Positions 8,323 through 17,756 of a stretch of DNA of 64,000 nt are shown here, one piece after another (position 1 is the first letter of the stretch; each line of letters begins with the position of its first letter). Both the position numbers and the translations under genes were made by a program. The stretch lies in NCBI RefSeq assembly GCF_003182155.1, contig NZ_QGTG01000002.1, forward strand, positions 1,131,646 through 1,195,645. The letters run 5' to 3'. Source of the DNA: Chitinophaga sp. S165 (GTDB lineage: Bacteria; Bacteroidota; Bacteroidia; Chitinophagales; Chitinophagaceae). Under the pieces are notes generated by a model. The model ran no database searches. It was not told the origin of the DNA and saw nothing but the letters and a program-made list of their open reading frames with translations.

Positions 8323-9051
8323 ATGAAAAAAGCTTTGATAATCGATGACGAACGCCTGGCCAGAAGCGAGCTGAAAAAATTACTGGCTGACCACCCTGAA
8401 ATAGTGGTAGTGGGGGAAGCCGTAAATGCAAAGGACGGACTGGAAAAAATTGAAACACTACATCCTGACCTGCTTTTCCTGGATATACAGATGCCGGATA
8501 AAACAGGATTTGATTTGTTGGCAGAATTAGAAAAAGCGCCACAGGTGATCTTCACCACTGCTTACGATGAGCATGCGCTGAAAGCATTTGAATACAATGC
8601 GCTGGATTACCTGCTGAAGCCAATAGAGCCTAAACGGCTGGCAGACGCCATCCACAAGCTGCATCAGTTGGAAGAAAAAGAACGCCAGTTAGAGGCCGGT
8701 GCTATTCGCACCATCCTGTCAGAAAATGACCAGGTATTTGTAAAGGATGGCGACCGTTGCTGGTTTGTCAAACTGCAGGAGATCCGGCTTTTTGAGAGTG
8801 TTGGAAACTATGCCCGGGTATATTTCGAAAGCAATAAGCCATTGATATTAAAATCGTTGAATGCTTTGGAAGAGCGTCTGGATGAGCGGACCTTTTTCAG
8901 GGCAAACAGGAAACATATTGTGAATCTCCGAATGATCGAGAAGATTGACACCTATTTCAATGGAGGACTATTGCTGGAAATGCGTGGCGGTGAAAAGATA
9001 GAAGTGAGCCGCAGGCAGGCAGTGAAGTTCAAGGAGATGATGAGCCTCTGA
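8323..9051 (+). CDS. LytTR-family response regulator
   Basis: A 242-residue regulator with an N-terminal receiver domain (acidic pocket D8/D9, phospho-acceptor D54 in LFLDIQMPD, and K105-type PLK in DYLLKPIEP) and a C-terminal LytTR DNA-binding domain (about 135-240; FESVGNYARVYF and RTFFRANRKHIVNLRMIEKI). It is the partner of the kinase just upstream. The ATG at 8323 was chosen over an upstream TTG at 8317. Targets cannot be read from the window. Confidence 0.95.
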   Translation: MKKALIIDDERLARSELKKLLADHPEIVVVGEAVNAKDGLEKIETLHPDLLFLDIQMPDKTGFDLLAELEKAPQVIFTTAYDEHALKAFEYNALDYLLKPIEPKRLADAIHKLHQLEEKERQLEAGAIRTILSENDQVFVKDGDRCWFVKLQEIRLFESVGNYARVYFESNKPLILKSLNALEERLDERTFFRANRKHIVNLRMIEKIDTYFNGGLLLEMRGGEKIEVSRRQAVKFKEMMSL

Positions 9052-9173
9052 AATGTAAAGCCCGTCAGAACCGGGCTGGAAGCCATGAGAGAACGTCTTG
9101 CCGGAATAGCTGTTACAGGATTTAAGAGATTGTCCGACAACTACAGAGAGCTGTTAAGAGGATAAGTAAAATT

Positions 9174-9222
9174 AAAAGGGAAACGCTGATTATCGTATTA
9201 CGACAATCAGCGTTTCCCTTTT
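9174..9222. terminator. Bidirectional terminator between the LytTR regulator and GGGP synthase
   Basis: A perfect 17-bp stem (9174-9190 with 9206-9222) that begins with AAAA and ends with TTTT, so it can stop transcripts from both convergent genes. Confidence 0.93.
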
Positions 9223-9230
9223 AAGTAAAA

Positions 9231-9989
9231 TTATTTCAATACTGGAGCAGCAGCGTGTACCGCGTCTGCAATTTCCTTGATCAGAGAGGCTTCTTTTTCG
9301 ATAGCATTACCAACAACGATAATATCAGCGCCGGCTTTGCAATTGATATATGCTTTCTCAGCATCACGGATACCGCCGCCTACAATAATAGGGGCTGATA
9401 CCTGGCTGGCAACACGGGCAATCATGCTTTCGCTGATAGGTTTACGGGCGCCGCTGCCGGCATCCATGAATACGACCTTCATGCCGAGCATCTCTCCCGC
9501 AATAGCGGTACACATGGCAATATCGTCTTTATCAGCCGGGATTGGCGTGGTATTGCTAATATATGAAACTGTAGTAGGAGCACCACCATCAATTAAAACG
9601 TAGCCTGTGGAAATAACTTCCAGACCGCTTTTTTTAACAGCAGGTGCAGATAATACATGCTGGCCGATCAGTAACTCAGGGTTACGTCCAGATATCACAG
9701 ACAAGTAAAGCAATGCATCGGCATAGCGGGAGACCTGTGACGGACTACCGGGAAACAATACAACAGGAATATCACAAAGACTTTTAAACTGTTGTACGCA
9801 CTCATCAAGGTGATTGGTGATCACAAGACTACCTCCCAAAAAAATGTAATCCACCTTTGCCGCGGTACATTTAGCCGCAAGGTCTGCTATACCAGCAGGA
9901 GTTACCTTGTCCGGATCAATCAGAACAGCAAAAGACTTAATCCCCTTCGCTTTCCTATCGATAAAAGAATTGTATATTTTATTGTGCAT
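9231..9989 (-). CDS. Geranylgeranylglyceryl phosphate synthase family protein (PcrB/GGGPS)
   Basis: A 252-residue TIM-barrel protein. Family features are the N-terminal FAVLIDPDKVTP, the DYIFLGGSL segment, VVLFPGSPSQV, the YVLIDGGAPTTV segment, and the phosphate-binding end IIVGGGIRDAEKA plus ADIIVVGNAIEK. The enzyme transfers a polyprenyl chain from its diphosphate to sn-glycerol 1-phosphate. It is best known from archaeal lipids, but group II bacterial members occur in Bacteroidota. Whether the product here is an archaeal-type lipid or a quinone- or membrane-related lipid is unknown. It is a single gene convergent with the LytTR regulator and has a TACATTTG box just upstream. Confidence 0.92.
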   Translation of the reverse strand: MHNKIYNSFIDRKAKGIKSFAVLIDPDKVTPAGIADLAAKCTAAKVDYIFLGGSLVITNHLDECVQQFKSLCDIPVVLFPGSPSQVSRYADALLYLSVISGRNPELLIGQHVLSAPAVKKSGLEVISTGYVLIDGGAPTTVSYISNTTPIPADKDDIAMCTAIAGEMLGMKVVFMDAGSGARKPISESMIARVASQVSAPIIVGGGIRDAEKAYINCKAGADIIVVGNAIEKEASLIKEIADAVHAAAPVLK

Positions 9990-10014
9990 TAAAATAGCAT
10001 TGTTCCGGTTGTCG

Positions 10015-10022
10015 CAAATGTA
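10015..10022 (-). promoter_or_regulatory. Candidate -7 box of the GGGP synthase gene
   Basis: On the minus strand it reads TACATTTG, an exact TAnnTTTG match, 26 nt upstream of the start codon at 9989. Confidence 0.5.
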
Positions 10023-10896
10023 TAAATTTTTCGGTAATAAGTCACATTGTTAGTTAAATATGCATATTATCCATTTTTTATTCGTGAAACTTCCCAACCA
10101 GCAAGGGTTCTGCTCGTTTGTCGTACAATCATCAGGCCATTTCTTTTATGTAAACCAATGAAAACCAAAAAGGTTAAAAGAGCGTCATATAAAATAAAAA
10201 TATACTTTTTTAGCAGGTGTAACAAGTACTTAAATAAGCCGCAAAGTCTCTTTACATAAGGCTACAGCCCGATTTAGCTCATCAATATGCCCTAAACTAA
10301 CGCTAAAACAACCCCATCAGTAGCCAATTTCAGGCGCTGTTAACGAATTTAGGAAAAAACTTGAATTGGTTTAAAGCCAATACAGTGCTGCGTTTTATCG
10401 ATTTTGCACTTCCGGCCTTTGTTAATGATTTGTTATTGTGCCCTTAAAATTTCAAAGAAAAATAACATGCCCTTACATTTGTATTCAAATAGGGTTTTCA
10501 TAGGATAGTAACAAATTGAGGGCGCCTTTCCAGGTGCCCTTACTATTTCTACCCGTTCCGGATGCTCCATTCGATTATGCCAGGATTTTAATTTCTTTTT
10601 TCCTTATTGGCTTGTTTCAGCGATCTGTAATTGTTTTTCATTCTCTGTTTACGACTATCAGTTGGTTGGATTATCTGCCTTCCGGACATTGCATTCTGCA
10701 AGACAGTTTATTTTTATTTTAATATATCCGTAAAAGATCCGGTTTTGGATTTTTAACAAACCATTATATTTTTTTTCGTGCATTTAAAAAGGAGCATGAT
10801 AATTTGAAGGATTTCAAATATTTATCGACTCCAGTATGTTGCAATAAATATTTTATATATTTGTTATTGTATTAATTTTATTATGGTTACTGTCCT
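10023..10896. other. AT-rich intergenic stretch without a recognised gene
   Basis: I see no convincing protein gene on either strand. The two open frames of 70 and 68 codons (10047-10259, 10516-10722) have odd composition and no recognisable start context. Visible signals are an exact TACATTTG box at 10474-10481 and a hairpin formed by AGGGCGCC and GGTGCCCT near 10518-10541, so a small RNA between about 10488 and 10545 is possible. Confidence 0.4.
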
Positions 10897-10944
10897 ATGA
10901 AAAACCAAATATTTCCTACAGGCGTGAATCATCATGCAATGTAA
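10897..10944 (+). CDS. Candidate 15-residue peptide gene (MKNQIFPTGVNHHAM)
   Basis: A short ORF starting 34 nt after a TATATTTG box (10856-10863) and ending 11 nt before a good terminator. Translation cannot be proven from sequence alone; the same transcript could be a non-coding small RNA. See the other short ORFs with hairpins at 29.9, 30.1, 46.8 and 49.7 kb. Confidence 0.3.
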   Translation: MKNQIFPTGVNHHAM

Positions 10945-10955
10945 AATGACTCTCG

Positions 10956-10987
10956 AAAGCAATGGTTTATCCATTGCTTTTGTTTTT
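10956..10987 (+). terminator. Terminator after the 10.9-kb short ORF
   Basis: The 10-bp arms AAAGCAATGG (10956-10965) and CCATTGCTTT (10971-10980) surround a 5-nt loop and are followed by TGTTTTT. Confidence 0.85.
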
Positions 10988-11075
10988 CTGGTCAAGGGTA
11001 ACCCGGTCAACCCACAATTAGTTTGGGATTTATAATTTTGATTTTGTATTTTTAATCTTACAAATTTTTTACACT

Positions 11076-11645
11076 ATGAAAAAGCTGTTGTTCCTGCTGT
11101 TGGTAAGTTTAGCCTCAGCCGCATCAGCAAGCGCAAGTAGCGAAAAATGGAAGGACGAGGACAAAACCAAGGCATCCAAAGAGAAAGAGAAGGAAAAAGA
11201 TGGTGATAAAACCGGAACAAAGAGTGCTAATTGCGATGATAAGACGGTAACGGCCACAAAAGCAACCACCCGGCCTGGAAGGGTTGAGGAGTACGTATGG
11301 ATGTTGCCCAAAGATCAGGATGGTGATAAAATGTACGAAGAAGAACTGAAAAAGGGGATAGTAGATCTGTACAAATGGTATCTTCAGAATGAGTCCCGCA
11401 TTAACAATAATGATATTTTGAAGATGACCGGCAATGAGCTGGCCTTCCCTTTCAAAGTTGATGCAAAGACCCTCCAACAATATTTCCAGTTCGTGAAGAA
11501 CAATTTTCCTGGCTTAAGTGAGGACGATCTGTCTGACGACGCCTCTACTGTTAAAAAACAACCAGTTGCCAACCGGAAAAAATATGCACCTGTCAGCAGA
11601 AGAGACGATATGGAGAGTCAAATGACACTCCCGGTTAATAAATAA
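11076..11645 (+). CDS. Secreted hypothetical protein with Lys/Glu/Asp-rich N-terminal region
   Basis: A 189-residue protein with a clear signal peptide (MKKLLFLLLVSLASAASASA, cleavage near residue 20). It is followed by a highly charged low-complexity stretch (res ~22-50; KASKEKEKEKDGDK) and then a globular-looking part (res ~65-160) with YVWMLPKDQDGDKMYEEELK and FPFKVDAKTLQQYFQFVKNNFPGLSEDDL. It should be periplasmic or surface-exposed. I recognise no domain. The YcxB-like gene follows after 17 nt on the same strand, so the two are probably cotranscribed. Confidence 0.75.
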   Translation: MKKLLFLLLVSLASAASASASSEKWKDEDKTKASKEKEKEKDGDKTGTKSANCDDKTVTATKATTRPGRVEEYVWMLPKDQDGDKMYEEELKKGIVDLYKWYLQNESRINNNDILKMTGNELAFPFKVDAKTLQQYFQFVKNNFPGLSEDDLSDDASTVKKQPVANRKKYAPVSRRDDMESQMTLPVNK

Positions 11646-11662
11646 AAGTTTGCCTTGCCATA

Positions 11663-12142
11663 ATGCATTTGGAGTTTAGTTACAATAAGGAGGAGGTATT
11701 GAATGCATTACGCTATCATTTCATGCAGCGGGGAGAAATAAAAGTTTTCAGGAACACACTCTTCATCCTTCTGGCCTTTACAATGGCCGGATATGCTTTC
11801 AAAATAGTCACACTTGGTGCCCTCATTGGTATTGCTACCATGGTGGTACTTATCATTATGGTATTCTGGTTCCTGTTGCCAGTGTCTATTTATAACAAAG
11901 CCGCCACCTTCAAAGACGATATTCACCTTAAATACTCAGAAGAGGGAATTACTATCTCCACCCGTAACAGCGAGAACCAACGCCTGCTCTCATGGAGTAC
12001 TTTCACTAAAGTTGTTGAAGCCAAGAACTTTTTCTTTCTCTACCGCGGTAAAAAGAATTTCTTCCTCGTTCCCACCAGCGCTTTTAAATCAGAAGATGCG
12101 CATAAGGAATTCAGTCGCCTGGCAAATAATAACATCAATTAA
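11663..12142 (+). CDS. YcxB-like membrane protein
   Basis: A 159-residue protein with two close hydrophobic segments (about 28-46 and 50-72) and a C-terminal soluble domain of the YcxB-like type (ISTRNSENQRLLSWSTFTKVVEAKNFFFLYRGKKNFFLVPTSAF pattern, given here only by its ends: residues ~97-140). The domain resembles a small PH-like fold whose function is unknown. It lies 17 nt after the secreted charged protein. A GC-rich hairpin (about 12147-12173) without a T run follows. Confidence 0.75.
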   Translation: MHLEFSYNKEEVLNALRYHFMQRGEIKVFRNTLFILLAFTMAGYAFKIVTLGALIGIATMVVLIIMVFWFLLPVSIYNKAATFKDDIHLKYSEEGITISTRNSENQRLLSWSTFTKVVEAKNFFFLYRGKKNFFLVPTSAFKSEDAHKEFSRLANNNIN

Positions 12143-12219
12143 AAAGCCCCGGCCGGAAGGGCCAGGGCAGTTGCCATCATTTCGGACAGCGGGAATTTAT
12201 TAAGGATAGTTGTGTTCTT

Positions 12220-13680
12220 TTATTGTCTGTCCCACCAACTCTTGCTCGCTTTCGTATCTCCTTTGATATCAGTTGCAGCCTTTTCATATGCTGCCGCATT
12301 CTGCGTACGTTCTCCCAGCGGATAAGTAAGGCGGGATGGTACAAAAGGCACATTCTGATCTAATGAACCGGAATAAGGTGCTCTGAACAGAGAATCGCCG
12401 CTTGGCTTTTTGAAGTCGAGGCGCAGGCGTTCAAACCATGCCTGGAAGCCCTGCGGATATAAAGCCAGCCATTTCTGTGTTCCTATCACATTCTTCCAGT
12501 CGCCGGTGGCATATGGTACAGACGCAATATATTCATCTACACCAGTAGTAATGTTCCAATATTCCATGGAAGCCCTGATGCCTGCTTCGTACCAGCTTGC
12601 TGCCGGTTGCCCCACAGACCAGTTCCTTGCAGCAGCTTCTGCCAGTATAAAGGCTACTTCCGGATATGTCATCAGAATGCCCGGCATAGTCGAGGAATAT
12701 ATTTTTGTACCAGGATACGAATATTGACGTGGTGGCAGTCTGGTCGAATCATTAGCGCTCCTGCCATATTCCAATCCCTTGATGTCACCTCCATCAAGTG
12801 GCGGTCTTGCATAAACAGACAGACGTGGGTCATTAACGCTTTTCATATAATCCACCAACGTTGTGCTCACAAAGAAATCCAGCACTTCCCTTTCAGAATC
12901 ATTTAGAGGAAACTTGTTAGGCGCAGTTGCCAGATAAGCAAATTGTGCATTATCCGTATTGCTGGTCATGGCAGACTGATAATGGGATTCAATAAGTGAT
13001 TTTGCTTTTTCCGGTTGTGCATCCGCAATACGGATCGCTAAGCGGAGCAGTAATGAATGCGCCAGTGTTCGCCATTTAGCTACATCGCCATTATAGATCA
13101 CATCTCCTGATGTAAAGGTTGGCTGAGCAGGATCTAATGCCGCGATCTGCTGTTCCAGGTTACTGATCAGTGACGCATAGATGGAGTCCTGATGATCATA
13201 TGCAGGTGTGATGTTCTCTCCCTCCTTTAACGCTTGTGAGTATGGAACATTCACATAAGTGTCTGTCAGGATCTGATAGATCCACACCTTCAATATGGAA
13301 GCAATAGCGTTTTGATTTTTTGCTGCCGGGTTATCAGTATTGGCGTTGTTCAGGTTGATGATCTTATCCAGGTTGTGCAATGACACATACATGAAGTTCC
13401 AGAACGCAGTATTGTTGTTTTCATCAAGAGCATACTGACTGTCTCCTACCCTTGAGTTTCCAGACCAGTATTGTGCATAATGCATACCGATATATCCGTT
13501 CTGCAAGGTGCTATATAAATAGTCCATGGCAATTTTCTCAGCTCCTGTCAGCAGGAAAGAAGGTGAGGACTCCGTTGGACGGGTAGGATCGTGATTAATA
13601 TCATCCAGTTTTCTACACCCTGCCATCATCACAAAGATGAATAATACCGGCCATGCGTATATTAAGAATCTTTTCAGCAT
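12220..13680 (-). CDS. SusD/RagB-like outer-membrane lipoprotein (SusD_2 group)
   Basis: A 486-residue lipoprotein with lipobox cysteine C22 (FVMMAGC). The sequence after it (DINHDPTRPTESSPSFLLTGAEK) is characteristic of the SusD_2 subgroup rather than the SusD_RagB group. Such proteins cap a SusC channel at the cell surface and bind the nutrient. It starts 12 nt after the stop of the SusC gene, so the two form an operon. No glycosidase, sulfatase or peptidase accompanies them, so the substrate (glycan, peptide or other) cannot be inferred. Confidence 0.93.
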   Translation of the reverse strand: MLKRFLIYAWPVLFIFVMMAGCRKLDDINHDPTRPTESSPSFLLTGAEKIAMDYLYSTLQNGYIGMHYAQYWSGNSRVGDSQYALDENNNTAFWNFMYVSLHNLDKIINLNNANTDNPAAKNQNAIASILKVWIYQILTDTYVNVPYSQALKEGENITPAYDHQDSIYASLISNLEQQIAALDPAQPTFTSGDVIYNGDVAKWRTLAHSLLLRLAIRIADAQPEKAKSLIESHYQSAMTSNTDNAQFAYLATAPNKFPLNDSEREVLDFFVSTTLVDYMKSVNDPRLSVYARPPLDGGDIKGLEYGRSANDSTRLPPRQYSYPGTKIYSSTMPGILMTYPEVAFILAEAAARNWSVGQPAASWYEAGIRASMEYWNITTGVDEYIASVPYATGDWKNVIGTQKWLALYPQGFQAWFERLRLDFKKPSGDSLFRAPYSGSLDQNVPFVPSRLTYPLGERTQNAAAYEKAATDIKGDTKASKSWWDRQ

Positions 13681-13692
13681 TTAATTCAGTTT

Positions 13693-16600
13693 TTAGAATG
13701 AAACATTCAGGTTAACACCATAAGAACGCAATGAAGGCAATGCGCCTCCTTCAATACCCTGTATGTTGGACGCAGAGTTTATGATATTCGAAGGGTCCAC
13801 ATTCGGTGCATTGGATTTCATGAGCCACAGATTCCTTCCATATAAGGAAAGACGGGCGCTCTGCGCATGTACTTTTTTGAACCAGGATTCAGGCAGATTG
13901 TAGCCCAGCTTCACCTCGCGCAGGTATATATAACTTGCGTCATACAGGTTAGCTCTGCTCAAATTCCGTCCTTCATTGTTCTGGAAATAAGTAGCAGCAT
14001 CCAGTACTACTTCATTTGGTTTTCCATCTTCTGTTACACCTTCAGCAATAATTCCTTTTTCTCTTACACCATTTGCAGCAGTAATGTCCAGCAAACCAGA
14101 GCCTTTTCCGTACATGTTGGTGTATGAAAAGAATTCACCGCCATGCTGGAAATCAACCAGGGCTGACAGATAGATGCCTTTGTAAGTAAAGGAGTTGGTC
14201 ACACCACCTACATAATCAGGATAGGCATTACCGATAGGAACAGGATTGTCTGTGATCTTGTACAAACCATCCGCGCCTACTATTTTACGTCCCTGTGCAT
14301 CGTACACATAATCTGTTCCCAGCAATGTTCCCATTGGTTTGCCCACATATGCAGCAACAGATACTTTCGTTGTTCTGCGGTCTGTACCGATCAGTAATAC
14401 AGGCAGAGAACTGTTGTATTGCGGAATATCCAGGTTCAGCAGTTTGTTACGGTTACGTGCGATGTTTGCATTTATATCCCAGCGGAAACCGTTTTTCAGG
14501 CGGATTGGATTCAGGTTCAGGCCTATTTCAACACCACGGTTCTGTACACTACCACCATTTACAATAGTGCTGGTGAAGCCGGATGCAGAAGAGATAGGTA
14601 ACGGAATGATCTGGTCTTTTGTGATCCTGTCATAATAGGTCACATCAACTCCGATATGCTCATCCCAGAATTTCAAAGAGATACCTGTTTCATATTCCCT
14701 GGTACGTTCTGGTTTCAGTGTCTGATTATATTTTACAGCTGTCAGCTGAGTAGCCGGGAAGCTACCGAACGGAGGCATGAACTGGTAAGTGTCATAGATC
14801 TGGTATGGATCTGTATCGCTACCTACCTGTGCTACACTTGCACGCAGTTTACCGAAGCTGAGCCATTTCCAGTCCTTCAACAAGTCTGAGAACACAAATG
14901 ATCCTGATGCAGATGGATAGAAATAAGGATTGTTTTCACTCAGCAGGGCAGAGCTCCAGTCTGCACGGCCGGTCAGTTCGAGGAACAGGAAATTCTTATA
15001 ACCTAATGATGCCGTTGCAAAAGCAGAGTTTATCTGTTTTTCATAGAACTCATCAATTGGTATAGCTGTTTGCAGTGAGTTGTTCAGATTATATACACCA
15101 GGAATGATCAGACCGCCAACAGTGCTACCACCAGTAGTAGTCCATTTACGATGCATAATATTACCACCCAGCAACGCATTCAATTTAAAGTTTTTACCAA
15201 ACTCTTTATTAATGTTTGCAGTTACCTGGTAGTTCATTTCCCTTGATGTGCGTACACGTTTGATGTATCCACCTATCAGGTAGTCTTTCGCTGTCCTTTC
15301 CTCTTCCAGTGTGTTATAATCATCCATAAACACCCTGCCGCTGATGGTGAGCCATTTACTCAGATCCCAGTCAAGACCGGCATTACCGAATATACGGTTG
15401 CGGCTGTCTGTTTCGTAGTCCATATAACGGTTCCAGTATGGTCCATTGCTGGATGCAACAGCAGGATCGTTCCAGGCTTTACGATTCCAGGTGATCTGTG
15501 ACCCGTCTTCATACTGATAACGTTTTTCCTGCTCAATATCCAGTTGGCGCTGTCCGTACATAGTGAACTGCAGGGTCGGGTTAGGACCAGTAAAGCCTGT
15601 ACCCGGACGCGCTTTTGCTTTCATTGCAGTATAATTCAGTGATGCTACTGCGCGCAGACCTTTCGTTAATTCATATCCCCCGTTAAAGGAAAGATTATTA
15701 CGGTTTAAAGACGCGTTTGGCAGAACAAATATCTGATTCATATTGCCATAGGAGAGACGGAAATAGCCTTTTTCGTCAGTACCTGACATGGCTATGTTGT
15801 TGGTGAGGGTGTACCCCGTTCTGTAGAAATCCTTCACATTGTTAGGATGTGCTATCCATGGAGCAGTCTGACCAAACAGCGGATTGCCTTTATTCTTGTC
15901 CCATGACCAGTAATGACGCACCATTTGTCCTGAAAGTTTAGGCCCCCATGATGCATCATCATAATATCTTGCCATCAGGTCATAACGGCCTTTACCGTCG
16001 TTGTTATCGTATGTAGCATGCGCCTCATCAATGAATCCTTCAGGATGCTGATTGTAGTAGAGTGTATCAAATTTTCCTCCAGTACCACCGCCGTACTCAT
16101 TTTGATATTTAGGTAACACGTATACCTGGTCTACCTGTGCATTGATGCTATAAGTAACACCAATGCCACCAGATACTTCAGGACGTTTCTTGGTAGTGAT
16201 CAGCATTACGCCACCTGCACCACGACTACCATATAACGCAGTTGCAGCAGCACCTTTCAGTACAGATATGTTGTCGATATCTTCCGGATTGATGTCCTGT
16301 AGAGAACTACCGTAATCATAACCGCCGCCGCCATTTAACTGACCACCCTGGTTTGTATTATTGTTGATAAATGGAGTTCCATCCACTACCACAAAGGCGT
16401 TGTTGTCGCCAAGAATAGATTTCACACCACGGATAGTGATCTTTGCAGATCCACCCATAGAACCCGTGTTAGAATTGATCTGCAGGCCTGGCACCTTACC
16501 TGCCAGTGCGCTGACGAAGTTAACTTCCTTCGCTTCCTGTACAGCACTGCCGTTCACTTCTTCCACAGCATAACCAACAGCACGTGTATTTCTCTGTATA

Positions 16601-17340
16601 CCTAATGCCGTTACTACAACTTCTTTAAGTGCTTTCTGTCCTGACGATGCAGATGTTAACCGTATCGACAATGAGTCTCTGGACTCAAGTGGAATAGACT
16701 GTTCGGCGTAACTAACAGAAGATATCTTAATAGTATCCCTTAATGATGCTTTCAGTGTAAAGGCACCATTAGCGTCTGTTGCAACGCCCTGTTTTGTGGA
16801 GAGATTGACTACCTGTGCACCTGGAATAGGCGTGCCTCCAGGCTCTCTAACCACACCTCTAAGATTGAACTGTGTTGCGTCCTTTTTCAATGTATTAGAA
16901 TCGGCCGGCAGGATCAGTGCGGTATCGCTTTTCGGTTTGGTCGTAGTATCAGTAGCTGCTTTGCGGGTAGTATCAGCAGCTGTTTTACGAGTGCTGTCAA
17001 TACGGCTTGCGGCTGAATCCTTCTTCGGTTTTGATGTATCTGAAGACGGTGTAATAACTACCGGCGATGCCGTAGCAGGTTTACTGGTGTCTTTTACCTG
17101 TTTACCGGAAGTGTCCTTTCCGGATGAAGAAGGTGTGATAACTACCGGGCTGGTAGTGGGTTTTACAGTGGTATCTTTCTCTTGAAAGTTAGCATTAACT
17201 GTAATGGATGGCTGATATTTGCTTATCTCAGCGCTGGTTCCGATAAAGAAGTGGTTAACGCGTGTGCTTGCTTTTGCGGGTTTTACACTACAGAAAAAGG
17301 CAAAGCACAGCCACAACCAGTTGAGTACATGGCTTCTCAT
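13693..17340 (-). CDS. SusC/RagA-family TonB-dependent receptor with unusual N-terminal linker
   Basis: A 1215-residue outer-membrane transporter. After a signal peptide (about 1-25) comes an unusually long low-complexity segment (res ~55-155) rich in Thr, Ser, Lys, Pro and Asp, in which SPVVITPSS occurs twice (64-72 and 92-100) and RK.AADTT-type units repeat (118-133). The CarboxypepD_reg-like domain follows (about 158-235; VVREPGGTPIPGAQV), then the plug with the TonB-box-like KEVVVTALGI and the SusC signature GSRGAGGVMLITTKK, then the beta barrel ending in SYGVNLNVSF. There is no STN domain, so sigma/anti-sigma signalling is not expected. The SusD partner is immediately downstream. Confidence 0.95.
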   Translation of the reverse strand: MRSHVLNWLWLCFAFFCSVKPAKASTRVNHFFIGTSAEISKYQPSITVNANFQEKDTTVKPTTSPVVITPSSSGKDTSGKQVKDTSKPATASPVVITPSSDTSKPKKDSAASRIDSTRKTAADTTRKAATDTTTKPKSDTALILPADSNTLKKDATQFNLRGVVREPGGTPIPGAQVVNLSTKQGVATDANGAFTLKASLRDTIKISSVSYAEQSIPLESRDSLSIRLTSASSGQKALKEVVVTALGIQRNTRAVGYAVEEVNGSAVQEAKEVNFVSALAGKVPGLQINSNTGSMGGSAKITIRGVKSILGDNNAFVVVDGTPFINNNTNQGGQLNGGGGYDYGSSLQDINPEDIDNISVLKGAAATALYGSRGAGGVMLITTKKRPEVSGGIGVTYSINAQVDQVYVLPKYQNEYGGGTGGKFDTLYYNQHPEGFIDEAHATYDNNDGKGRYDLMARYYDDASWGPKLSGQMVRHYWSWDKNKGNPLFGQTAPWIAHPNNVKDFYRTGYTLTNNIAMSGTDEKGYFRLSYGNMNQIFVLPNASLNRNNLSFNGGYELTKGLRAVASLNYTAMKAKARPGTGFTGPNPTLQFTMYGQRQLDIEQEKRYQYEDGSQITWNRKAWNDPAVASSNGPYWNRYMDYETDSRNRIFGNAGLDWDLSKWLTISGRVFMDDYNTLEEERTAKDYLIGGYIKRVRTSREMNYQVTANINKEFGKNFKLNALLGGNIMHRKWTTTGGSTVGGLIIPGVYNLNNSLQTAIPIDEFYEKQINSAFATASLGYKNFLFLELTGRADWSSALLSENNPYFYPSASGSFVFSDLLKDWKWLSFGKLRASVAQVGSDTDPYQIYDTYQFMPPFGSFPATQLTAVKYNQTLKPERTREYETGISLKFWDEHIGVDVTYYDRITKDQIIPLPISSASGFTSTIVNGGSVQNRGVEIGLNLNPIRLKNGFRWDINANIARNRNKLLNLDIPQYNSSLPVLLIGTDRRTTKVSVAAYVGKPMGTLLGTDYVYDAQGRKIVGADGLYKITDNPVPIGNAYPDYVGGVTNSFTYKGIYLSALVDFQHGGEFFSYTNMYGKGSGLLDITAANGVREKGIIAEGVTEDGKPNEVVLDAATYFQNNEGRNLSRANLYDASYIYLREVKLGYNLPESWFKKVHAQSARLSLYGRNLWLMKSNAPNVDPSNIINSASNIQGIEGGALPSLRSYGVNLNVSF

Positions 17341-17756
17341 CTTATATAGTAAGATTTGGTTACAAATTTTTTTGAAGCAGTCGCTGCTTCTATCTTTTAT
17401 GTGATAACTTCTCTGCTTATATAATACAATCTAAACGCCCGTTACAATGAGGCCGGAGCTGATATTTATTTCGAATGTGTAACTATGTACTATTCGTGCA
17501 GTCATTAGTTGGCAGCCCATACCCTTACTATACTTCAAGTGTATAGACATTCCGGCTTGATTGTACCTGAAATTTTTTTCGTTGAATCTGAAGTGAGGAT
17601 GTGACAGTTTTAAATCATTGTCTTGTCCCCTTGCGTTTAATGTAATATAACCCTTGCCATGGTTTCCGCTACAACAGCAATCCCTTCTATTGTGCTGTAT
17701 ATCAAACACCTTGCCAATGGCATACTCTATAAAACCGGGGTTAACATTGAGTATTG
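17341..17756. other. Intergenic stretch between susC and the PRPP synthetase gene
   Basis: No gene is supported here. A 92-codon open frame on the minus strand (17431-17709) has unusual composition, with three consecutive Cys near its start, and no domain. The only clear structure is a 7-bp inverted repeat, GAAGCAG (17374-17380) and CTGCTTC (17384-17390), just upstream of the susC start on the minus strand; it could be a leader hairpin of that gene. Confidence 0.4.

Noticed and set aside
10047..10722. Open frames of 70 and 68 codons in the AT-rich gap
   Set aside because: They are built of AT-rich codons with many Phe, Ile and Lys or aromatic runs, share no features with known proteins, and lack ribosome-binding context.
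12147..12173. GC-rich hairpin after the YcxB-like gene as terminator
   Set aside because: GCCC-GGCC and GGCC-GGGC can pair with a mismatch, but no T run follows on either strand, so it is not called as a terminator.
17431..17709. A 92-codon minus-strand open frame between susC and the PRPP synthetase gene
   Set aside because: No domain, odd composition with CCC near the start, no convincing promoter or leader. It is left as intergenic, though a decayed gene cannot be excluded.
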